DNA from: Mycolicibacterium baixiangningiae | GTDB lineage: Bacteria > Actinomycetota > Actinomycetes > Mycobacteriales > Mycobacteriaceae | DNA: 64,000 nt | Direction: 5' to 3' | Assembly (NCBI RefSeq): GCF_016313185.1 | Contig: NZ_CP066218.1 | Span: 1,612,001 to 1,676,000, forward strand | Shown: positions 1 to 8,173 of the stretch, in pieces | Layout of the letters: each line of letters starts with the position of its first letter | Position numbering within the stretch: position 1 is the stretch's first letter | Made by a program: the position numbers and the translations under genes | The notes under the pieces: model-generated | Seen by the model: the letters and a program-made list of their open reading frames with translations, nothing else | Databases searched by the model: none | Told to the model about the DNA's origin: nothing

Positions 1-1
1 A

Positions 2-1261
2 TCCGGCGCCCTCGACGCGGCACATGCAAACCTGGACGGCTACCTGAACGAGCCGGTCCGCGACATCCTGTCCCGGCTCGGGCTGGCTTCGAACGGAGCG
101 CCGGCCAACCCGGCCAACCCGGCCAACCCGGCTAATCCCGCACCGTCGCATCAGTCGCAGCCACCCCAATCCCCCGGTGGCGATGCGCCCGGCGACGGTG
201 GGGCTGGCGGATTCGATCCATCGCAGATGATTCAACCGGTCACCGACGCACTCGGCAGCCTTGGCTCGGGTCAAATGGGCCAACCCGACCCGACGCAGTC
301 GTTCGACGGGATCAACCAGGCGCTGGAGACCGCGGGAAGCCAAGTGCAGGAGGCGCTCGCGGTCCTGGGAGACGATTGGCAGGGTGACGCCAGTACGGCG
401 GCACAGACCACCACCCAAGCCGCGCTGTCGGATGGAAGCAGGGTGGCCGACCAGGCTGCGACGCTCCGTTCGAGCCTCGCTACGGCGACCGCTGCGGTGC
501 AGGACGCACAGGCGCGTCTCATCGAGATCATCAACGTGTTTTGGGCCAAGATCGCCGCCATCGGGCCGAACATTATCTTCCCCTGGGGAATTGCCGCGGC
601 CATCGCGGCCGCGACGGAGGCGGTCACCTCGACCGGCGAGGTCATGGCGCAGACCCAGGGCACCCTGGCAGGCGAAGCTGCCACGGTGACGACTGCCGGT
701 GCTGCCGTGGACGTCACCGCCACCCCCGCTCTCGGAACGGGAGTGCAGGCGTTGAATCCGTTGATGCAACTGGCATCTTCGGTCGCGTCTCCGGTGGTGC
801 AGGCGATCGGTTCTGTATCGGGCGCGAGCGCCCCGACGGGCGCGACGACGGCCCCGGCCCCGGCCCGGGCTGCGGATGCGGCAGGCAGCGGCGGTGGTGG
901 TGGAGGCGCGTCGGGTGGTGGTGCCGGCGCTCTTGGCAGCGGACTGTCGGCCGCGGCCACTGCGCCGGCCGCACGCCCGCTTGGTGCCGCGCTTCCCGCC
1001 GCCGAGACCACCACTCCGGTTCAGGCCACGTCGGCGAGGTCCGGCGTCGCAGCTGCGGGGGCCGGCGCGCCAATGGGGGGCGGGGCCCCGATGGGCCACC
1101 AGGGCAAGGCCGGGATCGCCGGCGGCCACAGCGCGGCCGACTTCCTGCACACCTCGGACCAGGGCGGCGAGATCGTCGGTGATCTCGGCAGAGTCGCACC
1201 ACCGGTAATCGGTGAGAAGGACCCACTGGACAGTCCCGATGTCGGACTGCGGATTAGATAG
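2..1261 (+). CDS. EspA/EspE-like ESX secreted protein (5' end outside window)
   Basis: The frame is open from base 2, so the true start lies upstream and at least 419 residues are visible. The visible part starts with a helical stretch, then an Ala-Asn-Pro tandem repeat (about bases 100-145), then a WXG-like helical domain with the turn DDWQG and a hydrophobic segment rich in Ala/Ile (bases 530-640). The second half is low-complexity Ala/Gly/Pro, and the C-terminus carries APPVIGE. A large WXG-like protein placed directly before an EspC-like gene matches the espA-espC and espE-espF layouts, whose products are co-secreted by ESX-1. Family assignment rests on layout and domain style, not a motif unique to EspA/EspE. 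Role in the cell is inferred: an exported ESX substrate. Confidence 0.55.
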   Translation, partial: SGALDAAHANLDGYLNEPVRDILSRLGLASNGAPANPANPANPANPAPSHQSQPPQSPGGDAPGDGGAGGFDPSQMIQPVTDALGSLGSGQMGQPDPTQSFDGINQALETAGSQVQEALAVLGDDWQGDASTAAQTTTQAALSDGSRVADQAATLRSSLATATAAVQDAQARLIEIINVFWAKIAAIGPNIIFPWGIAAAIAAATEAVTSTGEVMAQTQGTLAGEAATVTTAGAAVDVTATPALGTGVQALNPLMQLASSVASPVVQAIGSVSGASAPTGATTAPAPARAADAAGSGGGGGGASGGGAGALGSGLSAAATAPAARPLGAALPAAETTTPVQATSARSGVAAAGAGAPMGGGAPMGHQGKAGIAGGHSAADFLHTSDQGGEIVGDLGRVAPPVIGEKDPLDSPDVGLRIR

Positions 1262-1273
1262 GAGTCGAAACTC

Positions 1274-1570
1274 ATGGTGGACAACGAGATTCTGCGGATG
1301 CGGCCGACGGAGGTCGCCGAGGCATCGGCCCAGTTGGACGCGCTGGCCAGCCGCGTGGAGCAGTTGATGCACACCGAGACCCCCAACCTGTCGGTGCAGG
1401 CGGGCGCGCGTGACGAGGTATCGCAGCGGGTTGCGAACACCCTCAACGGCGTTCACGACGCGTTCGGCGCGTCCGTGGAACGGGGTGCCACCGAGATGCG
1501 CGAGACGGCCGCCACTCTGCGTTCTCAGGCCGACGACGTCACGAACCTCGACGAAGGCTTCGCAGTCTGA
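1274..1570 (+). CDS. EspC/EspF-like small ESX secreted protein
   Basis: A 98-residue, all-helical protein starting 12 bases after the preceding gene, with an AGGAG ribosome site. The second half (VANTLNGVHDAFGASVE followed by a helix ending in QADD) resembles the EspC/EspF family of about 100 residues, in which a central FND/N-x-L stretch precedes a C-terminal helix. The Tyr of the usual YxxxD/E export signal is not seen at the aligned place: SQADD is kept but the Tyr position is Arg. It probably forms a co-secreted partner of the upstream EspA/EspE-like protein. A PE-like role (pairing with the following PPE-like protein) is the alternative and would explain its place just before it. Confidence 0.6.
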   Translation: MVDNEILRMRPTEVAEASAQLDALASRVEQLMHTETPNLSVQAGARDEVSQRVANTLNGVHDAFGASVERGATEMRETAATLRSQADDVTNLDEGFAV

Positions 1571-1645
1571 CCGTCGGCGTCGATCACCCGATCGTGCACC
1601 GCAGCAATCGTCACTCACCGGCAGCTCCAGAGAGGAGGTCAGGAC

Positions 1646-2752
1646 ATGGGATTCACGAACGTCGCGTGGGAATCGCGCAGCACCGAGCAGCTCGCCCGAG
1701 ACCTGACCGAGGGGCCCGGCCCCACTCCCGCCGGTCAAGCCGGAGCTGGCTGGGTGCGTGTCGCCAACGAGTTGGCTGCCGTGGCTGAGGATTACCAGAG
1801 GCTCGCCGACCAGCTGACCGGCGCGTTCGAGAGCGGTTCGGCCGAAGCGGTGGTCCGCCGGATCCAGGACTTCGGGAATTGGCTGCGGGCAATGAGTCTC
1901 AGCGCAGCAGGAAATGGGCAACGGGCCGAAGAGGCCGCCGTCGCCCACAGCGTCGCCATCCTGGCCATGCCGACGGTATCGGAAGCCGTCGAGGCGCAGA
2001 CCGCCCGCGACGTGATGGCGTCGTTGGCTGCCTACAACGGAGCCATCCTCAATGGGCGGTTCGCAGAGTTCGACGAGGCGGCGGACGCCGACCAGACCAA
2101 CGCAGCTGCGGTGATGCAGCAATACGAGGACTCGTGTTCCGGCTTCGCCGAGCCGTGGGACCAGCCGCCCCCACCCGACGTCAGCAACGGATCGGCGCGA
2201 GCCGCAGAGCGCGAGACGCAGGCGGCCAGCGGAGACGGAGCGGGTCACGGCGGAGGTGGCGTTGGGGCTGGCGGTGCCGCCGTCCCCCCCGCCCCGCTCG
2301 GGGCGTTCAGAGTCACCGCGGTCAAGTCCAGCGGCGAGGCGAGGCATGCGTCTGCCGGCGCAGCGGTCAGCAGTACCTCGGCCGGTGCCGGAACCGGTAT
2401 GGGCGGCATGGGTGGTTACGGTCCGATGGCGGCCGGCATGGGCCGCAGCGTCGACTCGCGCGAGCACGAGTCGGCGCTCGGCACCGAAACTCTGGCAGGC
2501 GGCGGTGAACCCGAGGCAGGCCTGGCCGACGGCGGCACGAACTGGCTGCCCGCGACGGCCAAGAGCGACGCACCTCTGCTCGTGTCGAACGTGAGCTGGG
2601 GCCCGACCAGTTCAGCCTTCGACGGTTTGGTCCTCCCGTCCGAACCGGAGGCGCCCACGTACGCAGATCCGCCGGAAGCGACGCTGGAACAGGTGTCGGA
2701 TCACTGGGTCACGCCCGCAGTCATCGGTCGTGGAACGGAGACGGACGCGTGA
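1646..2752 (+). CDS. PPE-like ESX substrate
   Basis: 368 residues behind a strong GAGGAGG ribosome site. Residues 1-180 form a helical domain that reads as an actinobacterial PPE-type fold: WESRSTEQLARDL near the start, then a long helical hairpin and an AAYNGAILNGRFAEFDEAAD segment. The middle is Gly/Ala-rich linker (about 185-260), followed by a conserved-looking tail with TNWLPATAKSDAPLL and TPAVIG near the end. PPE proteins travel as heterodimers through ESX systems and need an EspG chaperone; the next gene encodes EspG and overlaps this one by four bases (GTGA), which supports the call. It is not a classical PPE with the Pro-Pro-Glu start, so the class is inferred from fold and context. 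Confidence 0.65.
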   Translation: MGFTNVAWESRSTEQLARDLTEGPGPTPAGQAGAGWVRVANELAAVAEDYQRLADQLTGAFESGSAEAVVRRIQDFGNWLRAMSLSAAGNGQRAEEAAVAHSVAILAMPTVSEAVEAQTARDVMASLAAYNGAILNGRFAEFDEAADADQTNAAAVMQQYEDSCSGFAEPWDQPPPPDVSNGSARAAERETQAASGDGAGHGGGGVGAGGAAVPPAPLGAFRVTAVKSSGEARHASAGAAVSSTSAGAGTGMGGMGGYGPMAAGMGRSVDSREHESALGTETLAGGGEPEAGLADGGTNWLPATAKSDAPLLVSNVSWGPTSSAFDGLVLPSEPEAPTYADPPEATLEQVSDHWVTPAVIGRGTETDA

Positions 2753-3561
2753 CTGGAACGCTGACCCAGGAATGGTCTTTCACGGCAGACGAACTCGCGG
2801 CGCTGACGTTGCGGACGTCCGGGCCCGGGTCGCCCACGGTTCTGGGATTGCGGCCTCGTCACGCCACGGTGGACGTCCGGGATGCCGCGTTGAGCCACGC
2901 GGCGCACACCCTCACTCAACGGGGCGTCATCGTCGACGGTGTGGTCGATCCGGAGATTGTCACGACGCTTCACGCGTTGCAACGGCCCGACCGCGAACTC
3001 GTCATGCGATTGGTGACTCCGGCCGGAATTGCGCGCTCCAGCGTCGCCCGGCGGGGTCCGTTGTGCGTCATGGCCCGGCGCGTCGGCGACCAGCTCGACG
3101 TCAGGATCCTGGGTGTCAACATCGCGCTATCCGACGCTGCGGCAACGCTCCTCGGCGACATGCCGTCCGCCGATCCGGCCGCGATCGATCCGGTCGGAGC
3201 GCCTCTGCCGGACATGACCGAGGCGCTGTCTGAAAGCCATGACCCCGTCGTCCTCGCGGATCGAATCCGAGCGCTGGGAGTCCAGCAACGTGCCGCTGCG
3301 CTGTTGGGGGCGGCGCTGGGATCGAGGCAGGCGTTCGCCGAGATCGTCTACAGCGCTCTGGTCGACGGCGAAGACCTGATCGCACGAGTGCCTGCAGCCG
3401 TCGCGGTCCTGTTCACCGCACGCGGCCGCATCATCGCCGTCCCCAGTATCTCGCCATCCGGACAACTGTGGTCGACCCTCAAGCCGGGGTCTGACCAGGT
3501 CTTCGGTCAGGCCATGAGCCAGCTCGTCGAACTCTCTACCGAGAGATGGGAGGGCGGGTAG
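2749..3561 (+). CDS. EspG-type ESX secretion chaperone
   Basis: 270 residues, translated from a GTG that overlaps the stop of the PPE-like gene. The pattern is that of the EspG family: N-terminal W-x-F-T-x-x-E-L (EWSFTADELAAL), a middle segment where a gene product position is followed by LHALQRPDRELVMRLVTPAG, and a C-terminal half ending in beta strands (ARGRIIAVPSISPSGQLWSTLKPGS). EspG proteins are cytosolic and bind the exposed tip of one PE-PPE pair to keep it soluble until it reaches EccC. The overlap implies that it serves the PPE-like protein just upstream. Length fits the family (about 260-300). Confidence 0.8.
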   Translation: MTGTLTQEWSFTADELAALTLRTSGPGSPTVLGLRPRHATVDVRDAALSHAAHTLTQRGVIVDGVVDPEIVTTLHALQRPDRELVMRLVTPAGIARSSVARRGPLCVMARRVGDQLDVRILGVNIALSDAAATLLGDMPSADPAAIDPVGAPLPDMTEALSESHDPVVLADRIRALGVQQRAAALLGAALGSRQAFAEIVYSALVDGEDLIARVPAAVAVLFTARGRIIAVPSISPSGQLWSTLKPGSDQVFGQAMSQLVELSTERWEGG

Positions 3562-3630
3562 CAGGACCCACGTGAGAAACACCGCTGTACAGGCAATTTC
3601 AAGATTCACCAGGAAGGCAACAATCCGCAC

Positions 3631-3900
3631 ATGAGCGTTTCACTCACCCCGGCCGAGGCCGAGGCAAAGATCCAGCAGATTCAAGAGGCTCGCGGGCAGG
3701 CCGTGCAGAAGCTGAACCAGATCAGCGACGCGCAGGAGCAGATGCTGTCGGCGAACTGGCAGGGTGGCAGCGCCTCGACCTACCAGCAGACCTCGCAGGC
3801 GCAGCGCGAGGAGTTCGACGAGATCATCAGGTCGCTCGACGTGACCGTCGAGAAGGGCTCGGAGCACCTCCGGGCGGTCGCCAACATGGACAACGGCTAA
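3631..3900 (+). CDS. WXG100 family protein, EsxB/CFP-10-like
   Basis: 89 residues with a central Trp-Gln-Gly turn (SANWQGGSASTYQQ) between two long amphipathic helices, the WXG100 pattern. An AGGAAGG ribosome site lies before the ATG. It is followed 18 bases later by a second WXG100-type gene, the standard arrangement of an EsxB-EsxA heterodimer. In known pairs one member carries a C-terminal YxxxD/E export signal; the tail here (HLRAVANMDNG) shows no Tyr. The pair probably leaves through an ESX machine encoded outside the window. Confidence 0.85.
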   Translation: MSVSLTPAEAEAKIQQIQEARGQAVQKLNQISDAQEQMLSANWQGGSASTYQQTSQAQREEFDEIIRSLDVTVEKGSEHLRAVANMDNG

Positions 3901-3918
3901 GGAACAGGGAGAACAGAC

Positions 3919-4206
3919 ATGGCTGAGAACATTCTCTACAACTTCGGCGCGAACGCCGGGTCGCTCACCGACATCAACGGAATGTTGAACAACATTCAGG
4001 AAGTGCGCCAAGACATCAGCTCGATCTTCACGACGCTGATGAGCGTCTACGAGGGCGAGGGCGCCGCCGCACTCAGCGCCGCGCACCAGAAGATCGACGG
4101 CATGCTGGACGAAGCGGTGAACACCACCGTCAACACCCAGAAGCAGGCTCAGGATCAGCAGGACGCAATGCAGTCCCTCGACCGGGCCAACGCCGCGTCG
4201 TTCTGA
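3919..4206 (+). CDS. WXG100 family protein, EsxA/ESAT-6-like
   Basis: 95 residues, helical hairpin. The position of the WXG turn reads Tyr-Glu-Gly (SVYEGEGAAALSAAHQKI), so the Trp is replaced, as happens in some ESX family members. The C-terminal helix is Gln-rich (TQKQAQDQQDAMQ). It follows the EsxB-like gene by 18 bases with a GGAACAGGGAGAA leader, and a very strong hairpin lies 7 bases after its stop, so the pair ends a transcription unit. The likely role is the partner subunit of the secreted heterodimer. Confidence 0.8.
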   Translation: MAENILYNFGANAGSLTDINGMLNNIQEVRQDISSIFTTLMSVYEGEGAAALSAAHQKIDGMLDEAVNTTVNTQKQAQDQQDAMQSLDRANAASF

Positions 4207-4213
4207 TCGGATC

Positions 4214-4253
4214 CGCGGGGTCGGGAACACGCCAACGTGTTCCCGACCCCGCG
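4214..4253 (+). terminator. Perfect 18-bp hairpin after the EsxBA-like pair
   Basis: Two perfectly complementary 18-base arms (4214-4231 and 4236-4253) with a CCAA loop, nearly all G/C. No T-run follows, which is usual for mycobacterial terminators. The position, 7 bases after the esxA-like stop, fits a transcription end or a 3' stabiliser giving high levels of the small secreted pair. Confidence 0.75.
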
Positions 4254-4292
4254 AGACCGGCCCGCTGTGCCGACTAGGAGACACGAAGATCG

Positions 4293-4619
4293 ATGGCAGA
4301 AAACCTCGACAAGATCACCAAAATCAAGAACGCCGCAACCAACGGGCCCGCTGACCTCAAGATATCGACGGAGGTCAAGGACGCGTACATCACGGCGATC
4401 ACCGACTTCCGCACCGTCCTCCAGGACCAGCTCACAAAGCTCAACGCTCTCCCCGCGTACGGCCCTACTGGCGGATTTCACTCCGCTTACGAAGCCAAGA
4501 AGAACTTGGAAAACGGGCTCGACGAGTTCAAGCAGTACATCGGCGATTACACCGCATACCTCGACAAACTCGTCGAGACGGTCAACGAGGCCGCGAAACG
4601 ACTGATCGCGACCGGATAG
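4293..4619 (+). CDS. Small helical protein of the ESX island, family not recognised
   Basis: 108 residues, charged and mostly helical, with a central Gly/Pro break (YGPTGGFHSAYEAKK) and a Tyr-rich second helix (YIGDYTAYLDKL). This helix-turn-helix layout and its size are like WXG100 proteins, but the turn has no WXG or YEG. AGGAG lies 13 bases before the ATG. It stands between the EsxBA-like pair and the Asn/Gly-rich protein, so it may be a further ESX substrate or the partner of the next product. No database family comes to mind. Confidence 0.6.
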   Translation: MAENLDKITKIKNAATNGPADLKISTEVKDAYITAITDFRTVLQDQLTKLNALPAYGPTGGFHSAYEAKKNLENGLDEFKQYIGDYTAYLDKLVETVNEAAKRLIATG

Positions 4620-4670
4620 CTACACCCAACCTCAGTTCCCATCTGCAGCGCGCGCCGCCAAGGAGTCTGG

Positions 4671-4769
4671 ATGATTTCCGTCGAATCCAATCGTTGTACG
4701 AGTTCACGAGTCGACCGTTGCCGTGCGGCGGGGTCGGTCGACGCGGTGTCGACGGTTGTGGAGGACTGA
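4671..4769 (+). CDS. Possible 32-residue leader ORF before the Asn/Gly-rich gene
   Basis: An ATG with AAGGAG five bases upstream opens a 32-codon frame that ends 6 bases before the ATG of the next gene. The product has no recognised family (starts MISVESNRC). It could be a translational leader or chance. The rest of the 156-base gap shows no hairpin. Confidence 0.25.
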   Translation: MISVESNRCTSSRVDRCRAAGSVDAVSTVVED

Positions 4770-4775
4770 TAAAAC

Positions 4776-7142
4776 ATGTCTGCCTACGACTTCGACGATT
4801 ACAAGAAGGACCACGTCGACGGCAAGATCAAGGACAATAATGGCAAGCCGCGCGAAGGCGGGGGCAATAACCGACCCGACAAGACGCTGGGTGAATTGGG
4901 TGCGAACGGAGCGCGTGTAGACGCTGCGCCAGTCAATCTGGAGAACTTCGACGGGATGGACTATGAGTACATCCACACCCAAATGCTCGATGTGTCAGAG
5001 AACATGGCACCCGGTTACCAAGACACATTGCACGCGATTCACCAGAACATTCAGACTGGCCTGACCAACATCAAAGACGCGATATCGAAGTTGGACCAGG
5101 AGGGTGGTTGGCAGGGTGATACGCATCGCGCGGCCATGGCCGACCTGAAGTTATCTTATGCCGAGCCGGACGAAGCGAGCAAGGCGGCCTTCGCCTTCGG
5201 CACGTTGAGCGAGTATCTCTCGCAGGTGATGTCGACCAACAAGCACAACATCGTCGACCAGTGGTCGACCTACCAAGATTGCCTGTCTAGTTACCCCAGT
5301 GATGAAGAAGAGGTTCGGCGATACTTCAACACGTTCGCCCAAGACGTGATGAAGAATTATTATTCGCCGGAAATCCAAGACATCGCCAAGAATCAGCCCG
5401 CAGTGGATTTCAAGTCCGATGCCACTGGCGGTAACGGCGACAACGGCGGCGACGGCAACAACAACGACGGCAACGGCGGCGGCGGCAACAACAACGGCAA
5501 CAACAACGGCAACAACGACGGCAACAACGACGGCAACAACGACGGCAACAACAACGGCAACAACGACGGCAACAACAACGGCTACAACAACGGCAACAAC
5601 GACGGCGACGGCAACAACAACGGCTACAACAACAACGGCTACAACAACGGCGGCGGCAACAACGGCTACAACAACGGCGGCGGCAACAACGACGGCTACA
5701 ACAACGACGGCGGCAACAACAACGGCAACGGCGGCAACGGCGACGGCAACGGCGGCAACGGCGACGGCAACGGCGGCAACAACGGCGGCGGCGGCGGCAA
5801 CCACGCGTCGCCTCCACCTTTCTCGCCGCCCAATTTGAGCGCCAATGATCCCAGCAGCGGCTCAACCGGGGGTGGGTCGCCAGGTGGGGGGTCCCCCGGC
5901 GATGACAGCACATCGAAGCAATCGTTCAACCCGCCGGCCACGCCGGATCTGAAGAGCCCGGCCCTGCCTTCGGACCCCGGTGACGGATCCGGGGCGGGAT
6001 CCGGAAGTGGGTCCCCCTCGGGCACCGGTACGCCCAGCGGCACTCCCCCGACCATGCCGAGTCTCGGGGCGAACAGCCCACAACTGCCCGACCTCGGCGG
6101 GACCGACGATCCGTCGAAGAGTGGTGCCTCCGGCACGGGCGCCAAGTTCGACCCGTCGAAGCTGCTTACCGATCCGAAGTCCATTGAAGCTGCGAACAAG
6201 CTACTCGACGATCCGAAGACGGCAGATGCGGCAAAGAAGATCTTCGGCGACCCCAAGCTCGCCGACGCGGCGAAGACCCTCTTCGGTGACGGGGCCAAGG
6301 GTCTGCTGGGTGATCCCAAGGCCCTCGACGCCGCCAAGACGTTGTTCGGCGATCCAGAGGCGGCCGATGCGGCCAAGACACTGTTCGGTGATCCAGACAC
6401 GGCCAAGGCCGCGCAGAAGCTGCTGGACGATCCGCACCTCCCCGATATCAGCAAGGCGCTCAAGGACTCTGGAGCACTTCAGGCCACCGGCATGCCCGGC
6501 TTGGACTCGACCGACGGGGCTGGGGCCAAGGACCTGAATCGGAGCCTGCTCGGGCAGTCCGCTCTCGGCAACGGGGGCGGAATCCCAGGCTTGGCCGCAG
6601 GCACGGCCGGCAGCCCGTCCGACGGCGCCAGCAGCCTGATCGGCGGAATCATGGACGGGGTCAATCAGATCGTGCAAACCGCTCAGCAGGGGGCAGCTGG
6701 ACAACCGCCCGGGTTCGGCGGAGGCCCCGGATTCGACGGGGCTCCCGGTGGACCGGCAGACCATCCCGGCGGCGGCGCGGGGCACGGCGGCGGGGCAGGT
6801 GGGGGCGCTGCTGGCGGCGGAGCTGCCGGGCCCGGCAAGATGCACCTGCCCACCGCAGGGGCACCGGTAGCGGCCGCGAACTTCAACCCGGTCGCGCACG
6901 CCAACGCGCTCCACCCGGGTGTCGACGCAGCGCAGGCCGGACCCAGCGGCGGCGGCGGTTCGCCGTCGGGCGGTGGTCACGGCGGTGGCGGCAAGGGCGG
7001 CGAAGCCAAGGATCACAAGGGCAACAAGGCACTTCGTGGCAGCCACAACGGTCAGGACCTGATTGGTCAGCCCGATGCCGTGGTGTCCGTCATCGGTGAT
7101 GACGGTTCGGATGCTGGGTCCAATTGGAGCGTGGATTCATGA
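4776..7142 (+). CDS. Large WXG-type ESX substrate with Asn/Gly/Asp tract and 13-residue repeats
   Basis: 788 residues; GGAGGA precedes the ATG. Residues about 55-190 form a helical domain with a WXG turn (GGWQGDTHRAA). Y195-Y-S-P-E199 directly after it fits the YxxxE export signal of type VII substrates. Residues about 216-343 are almost only Asn, Gly, Asp and some Tyr. A Pro/Ser/Gly linker follows, then about eight 13-residue units (pattern L-F-G-D-P-x-x-A-D-A-A-K-T, about 463-568). The tail is Gly/Ala-rich and ends VVSVIGDDG...NWSVDS, a VIG motif shared with two other products here. It is probably a surface or secreted protein with two long spacer or adhesive regions. It stands before the second EspG. 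Confidence 0.7.
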   Translation: MSAYDFDDYKKDHVDGKIKDNNGKPREGGGNNRPDKTLGELGANGARVDAAPVNLENFDGMDYEYIHTQMLDVSENMAPGYQDTLHAIHQNIQTGLTNIKDAISKLDQEGGWQGDTHRAAMADLKLSYAEPDEASKAAFAFGTLSEYLSQVMSTNKHNIVDQWSTYQDCLSSYPSDEEEVRRYFNTFAQDVMKNYYSPEIQDIAKNQPAVDFKSDATGGNGDNGGDGNNNDGNGGGGNNNGNNNGNNDGNNDGNNDGNNNGNNDGNNNGYNNGNNDGDGNNNGYNNNGYNNGGGNNGYNNGGGNNDGYNNDGGNNNGNGGNGDGNGGNGDGNGGNNGGGGGNHASPPPFSPPNLSANDPSSGSTGGGSPGGGSPGDDSTSKQSFNPPATPDLKSPALPSDPGDGSGAGSGSGSPSGTGTPSGTPPTMPSLGANSPQLPDLGGTDDPSKSGASGTGAKFDPSKLLTDPKSIEAANKLLDDPKTADAAKKIFGDPKLADAAKTLFGDGAKGLLGDPKALDAAKTLFGDPEAADAAKTLFGDPDTAKAAQKLLDDPHLPDISKALKDSGALQATGMPGLDSTDGAGAKDLNRSLLGQSALGNGGGIPGLAAGTAGSPSDGASSLIGGIMDGVNQIVQTAQQGAAGQPPGFGGGPGFDGAPGGPADHPGGGAGHGGGAGGGAAGGGAAGPGKMHLPTAGAPVAAANFNPVAHANALHPGVDAAQAGPSGGGGSPSGGGHGGGGKGGEAKDHKGNKALRGSHNGQDLIGQPDAVVSVIGDDGSDAGSNWSVDS
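5421..5805 (+). repeat. AAC/GGC/GAC triplet tract coding Asn/Gly/Asp
   Basis: A run of nearly pure AAC, GGC and GAC codons, with occasional TAC, inside the 788-residue protein. The triplet regularity keeps several other frames open on both strands; those frames are artefacts. Such tracts change length by slippage. Confidence 0.95.
6160..6470 (+). repeat. 39-bp (13-residue) degenerate repeat array
   Basis: About eight units with consensus L-F-G-D-P-x-x-A-D-A-A-K-T; one unit carries an insertion (GDGAKGLLGDP). The spacing of Leu/Ala suggests stacked short helices. The units differ in DNA, so the array is old. Confidence 0.8.
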
Positions 7143-7197
7143 CGCGCCGCGCCGAGAGTCTTCGGCAAGCTGCCCCGGCCGGCTCTCTTAGGCGGCC

Positions 7198-8025
7198 ATG
7201 ATGGCGACGACAGGAGATCGTGCTGCGGCGAGTCTCGCGGGGAACAACGACGTCGCAGGCTCGCGAAAGGTCATCGGCGCACTCGACCTGCTGGATCTGC
7301 AGCTCATCAACGAGCGCTACGGCAGAGACCCTCTGCCCTACCCGTTCTTACTCACCAGACCTACCCGCTTTCAATACGCCGACGAGGTAGCGCGATATGC
7401 GGCCCAGTTGCCCGAACGAATTCGGACCGGCGACCTAAGTCAGTTCTCGAGGTGCCTGGACGCGTTGATCAATGCCGACATCACGGTGACTGGACACGTC
7501 CAATACATCCCGGCCGACACGCCTCCCATCAGATTGTTGGCCTGTCTCGCAGGACAAGCCGGCTATCTGCTGGAACAACGAACCGACTCGGACGCGATCG
7601 ACGTGTCCGCCGTGTCTCCGTTCGATCTGGGGGCGACCGTAGCGAATGCCATGGCCTTGGTTGAACCGGGGCGTCATCCCACGGTGTTGAACGGTGAATA
7701 CACACCCCCTCGACCCGCGGTCGTCGAGGAGGACACCGTCGTGGTCCGCCACGAGGTACGAACTGCGCGTGGTGTGACGGTGTCGGCAGAACAGGTATCG
7801 GCGTACGCGAAGATACAGAGCAACTGGCGCCCCGCCCCGGAGTGGGGCATCGACAAGAACAAAGATCATCTGATCTGGGTGCGCGTGATCGACGACGGCG
7901 ATTATCTGGGTGCGCCCGACCGAAGCCGCGGAATCCCCATCACCACAGCTGCATTGGCCGAACGAATCGACGGGTTGATTGCCAGCGACAGAGAGGCGCT
8001 GCGGGAGTCACGCGGCGACACGTGA
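7198..8025 (+). CDS. Second EspG-family chaperone-like protein
   Basis: 275 residues. It follows the EspG plan: ALDLLDLQLINERYGRDPLPYPF near the N-terminus, a middle segment with LDALINADITVTGHVQYI, and a C-terminal half with WVRVIDDGDYL. This matches the R-V-x-DDGDYL-type strand common in EspG proteins, which is absent from the first copy. An ATG three bases downstream (7201) is an alternative start. It sits after the Asn/Gly-rich WXG protein and before the YbaB/WXG/giant-toxin genes, so it may serve either of these. Two divergent EspGs in one island argue for two separate cargo sets. Confidence 0.65.
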   Translation: MMATTGDRAAASLAGNNDVAGSRKVIGALDLLDLQLINERYGRDPLPYPFLLTRPTRFQYADEVARYAAQLPERIRTGDLSQFSRCLDALINADITVTGHVQYIPADTPPIRLLACLAGQAGYLLEQRTDSDAIDVSAVSPFDLGATVANAMALVEPGRHPTVLNGEYTPPRPAVVEEDTVVVRHEVRTARGVTVSAEQVSAYAKIQSNWRPAPEWGIDKNKDHLIWVRVIDDGDYLGAPDRSRGIPITTAALAERIDGLIASDREALRESRGDT

Positions 8026-8173
8026 CGGAGGAGTGCCCTTGATCGATTGTCGACCGACCCTGCCACCCGCCCATCGATGGTGCGAACGCATGCGGGCGCA
8101 GACGCGTTCATTCAATAGAGGGTCCGGCTAGCAGCTTGATGCCAACTGCGTTTGGCCAGACGGAAGGACGAGC

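Noticed and set aside
5393..5838. Several open frames on both strands rich in Val/Ala, Leu/Pro, Cys/Arg or Thr/Ala
   Set aside because: They are other-frame readings of the AAC/GGC/GAC triplet tract; triplet repeats keep all frames open. The frame with the WXG domain is the gene.
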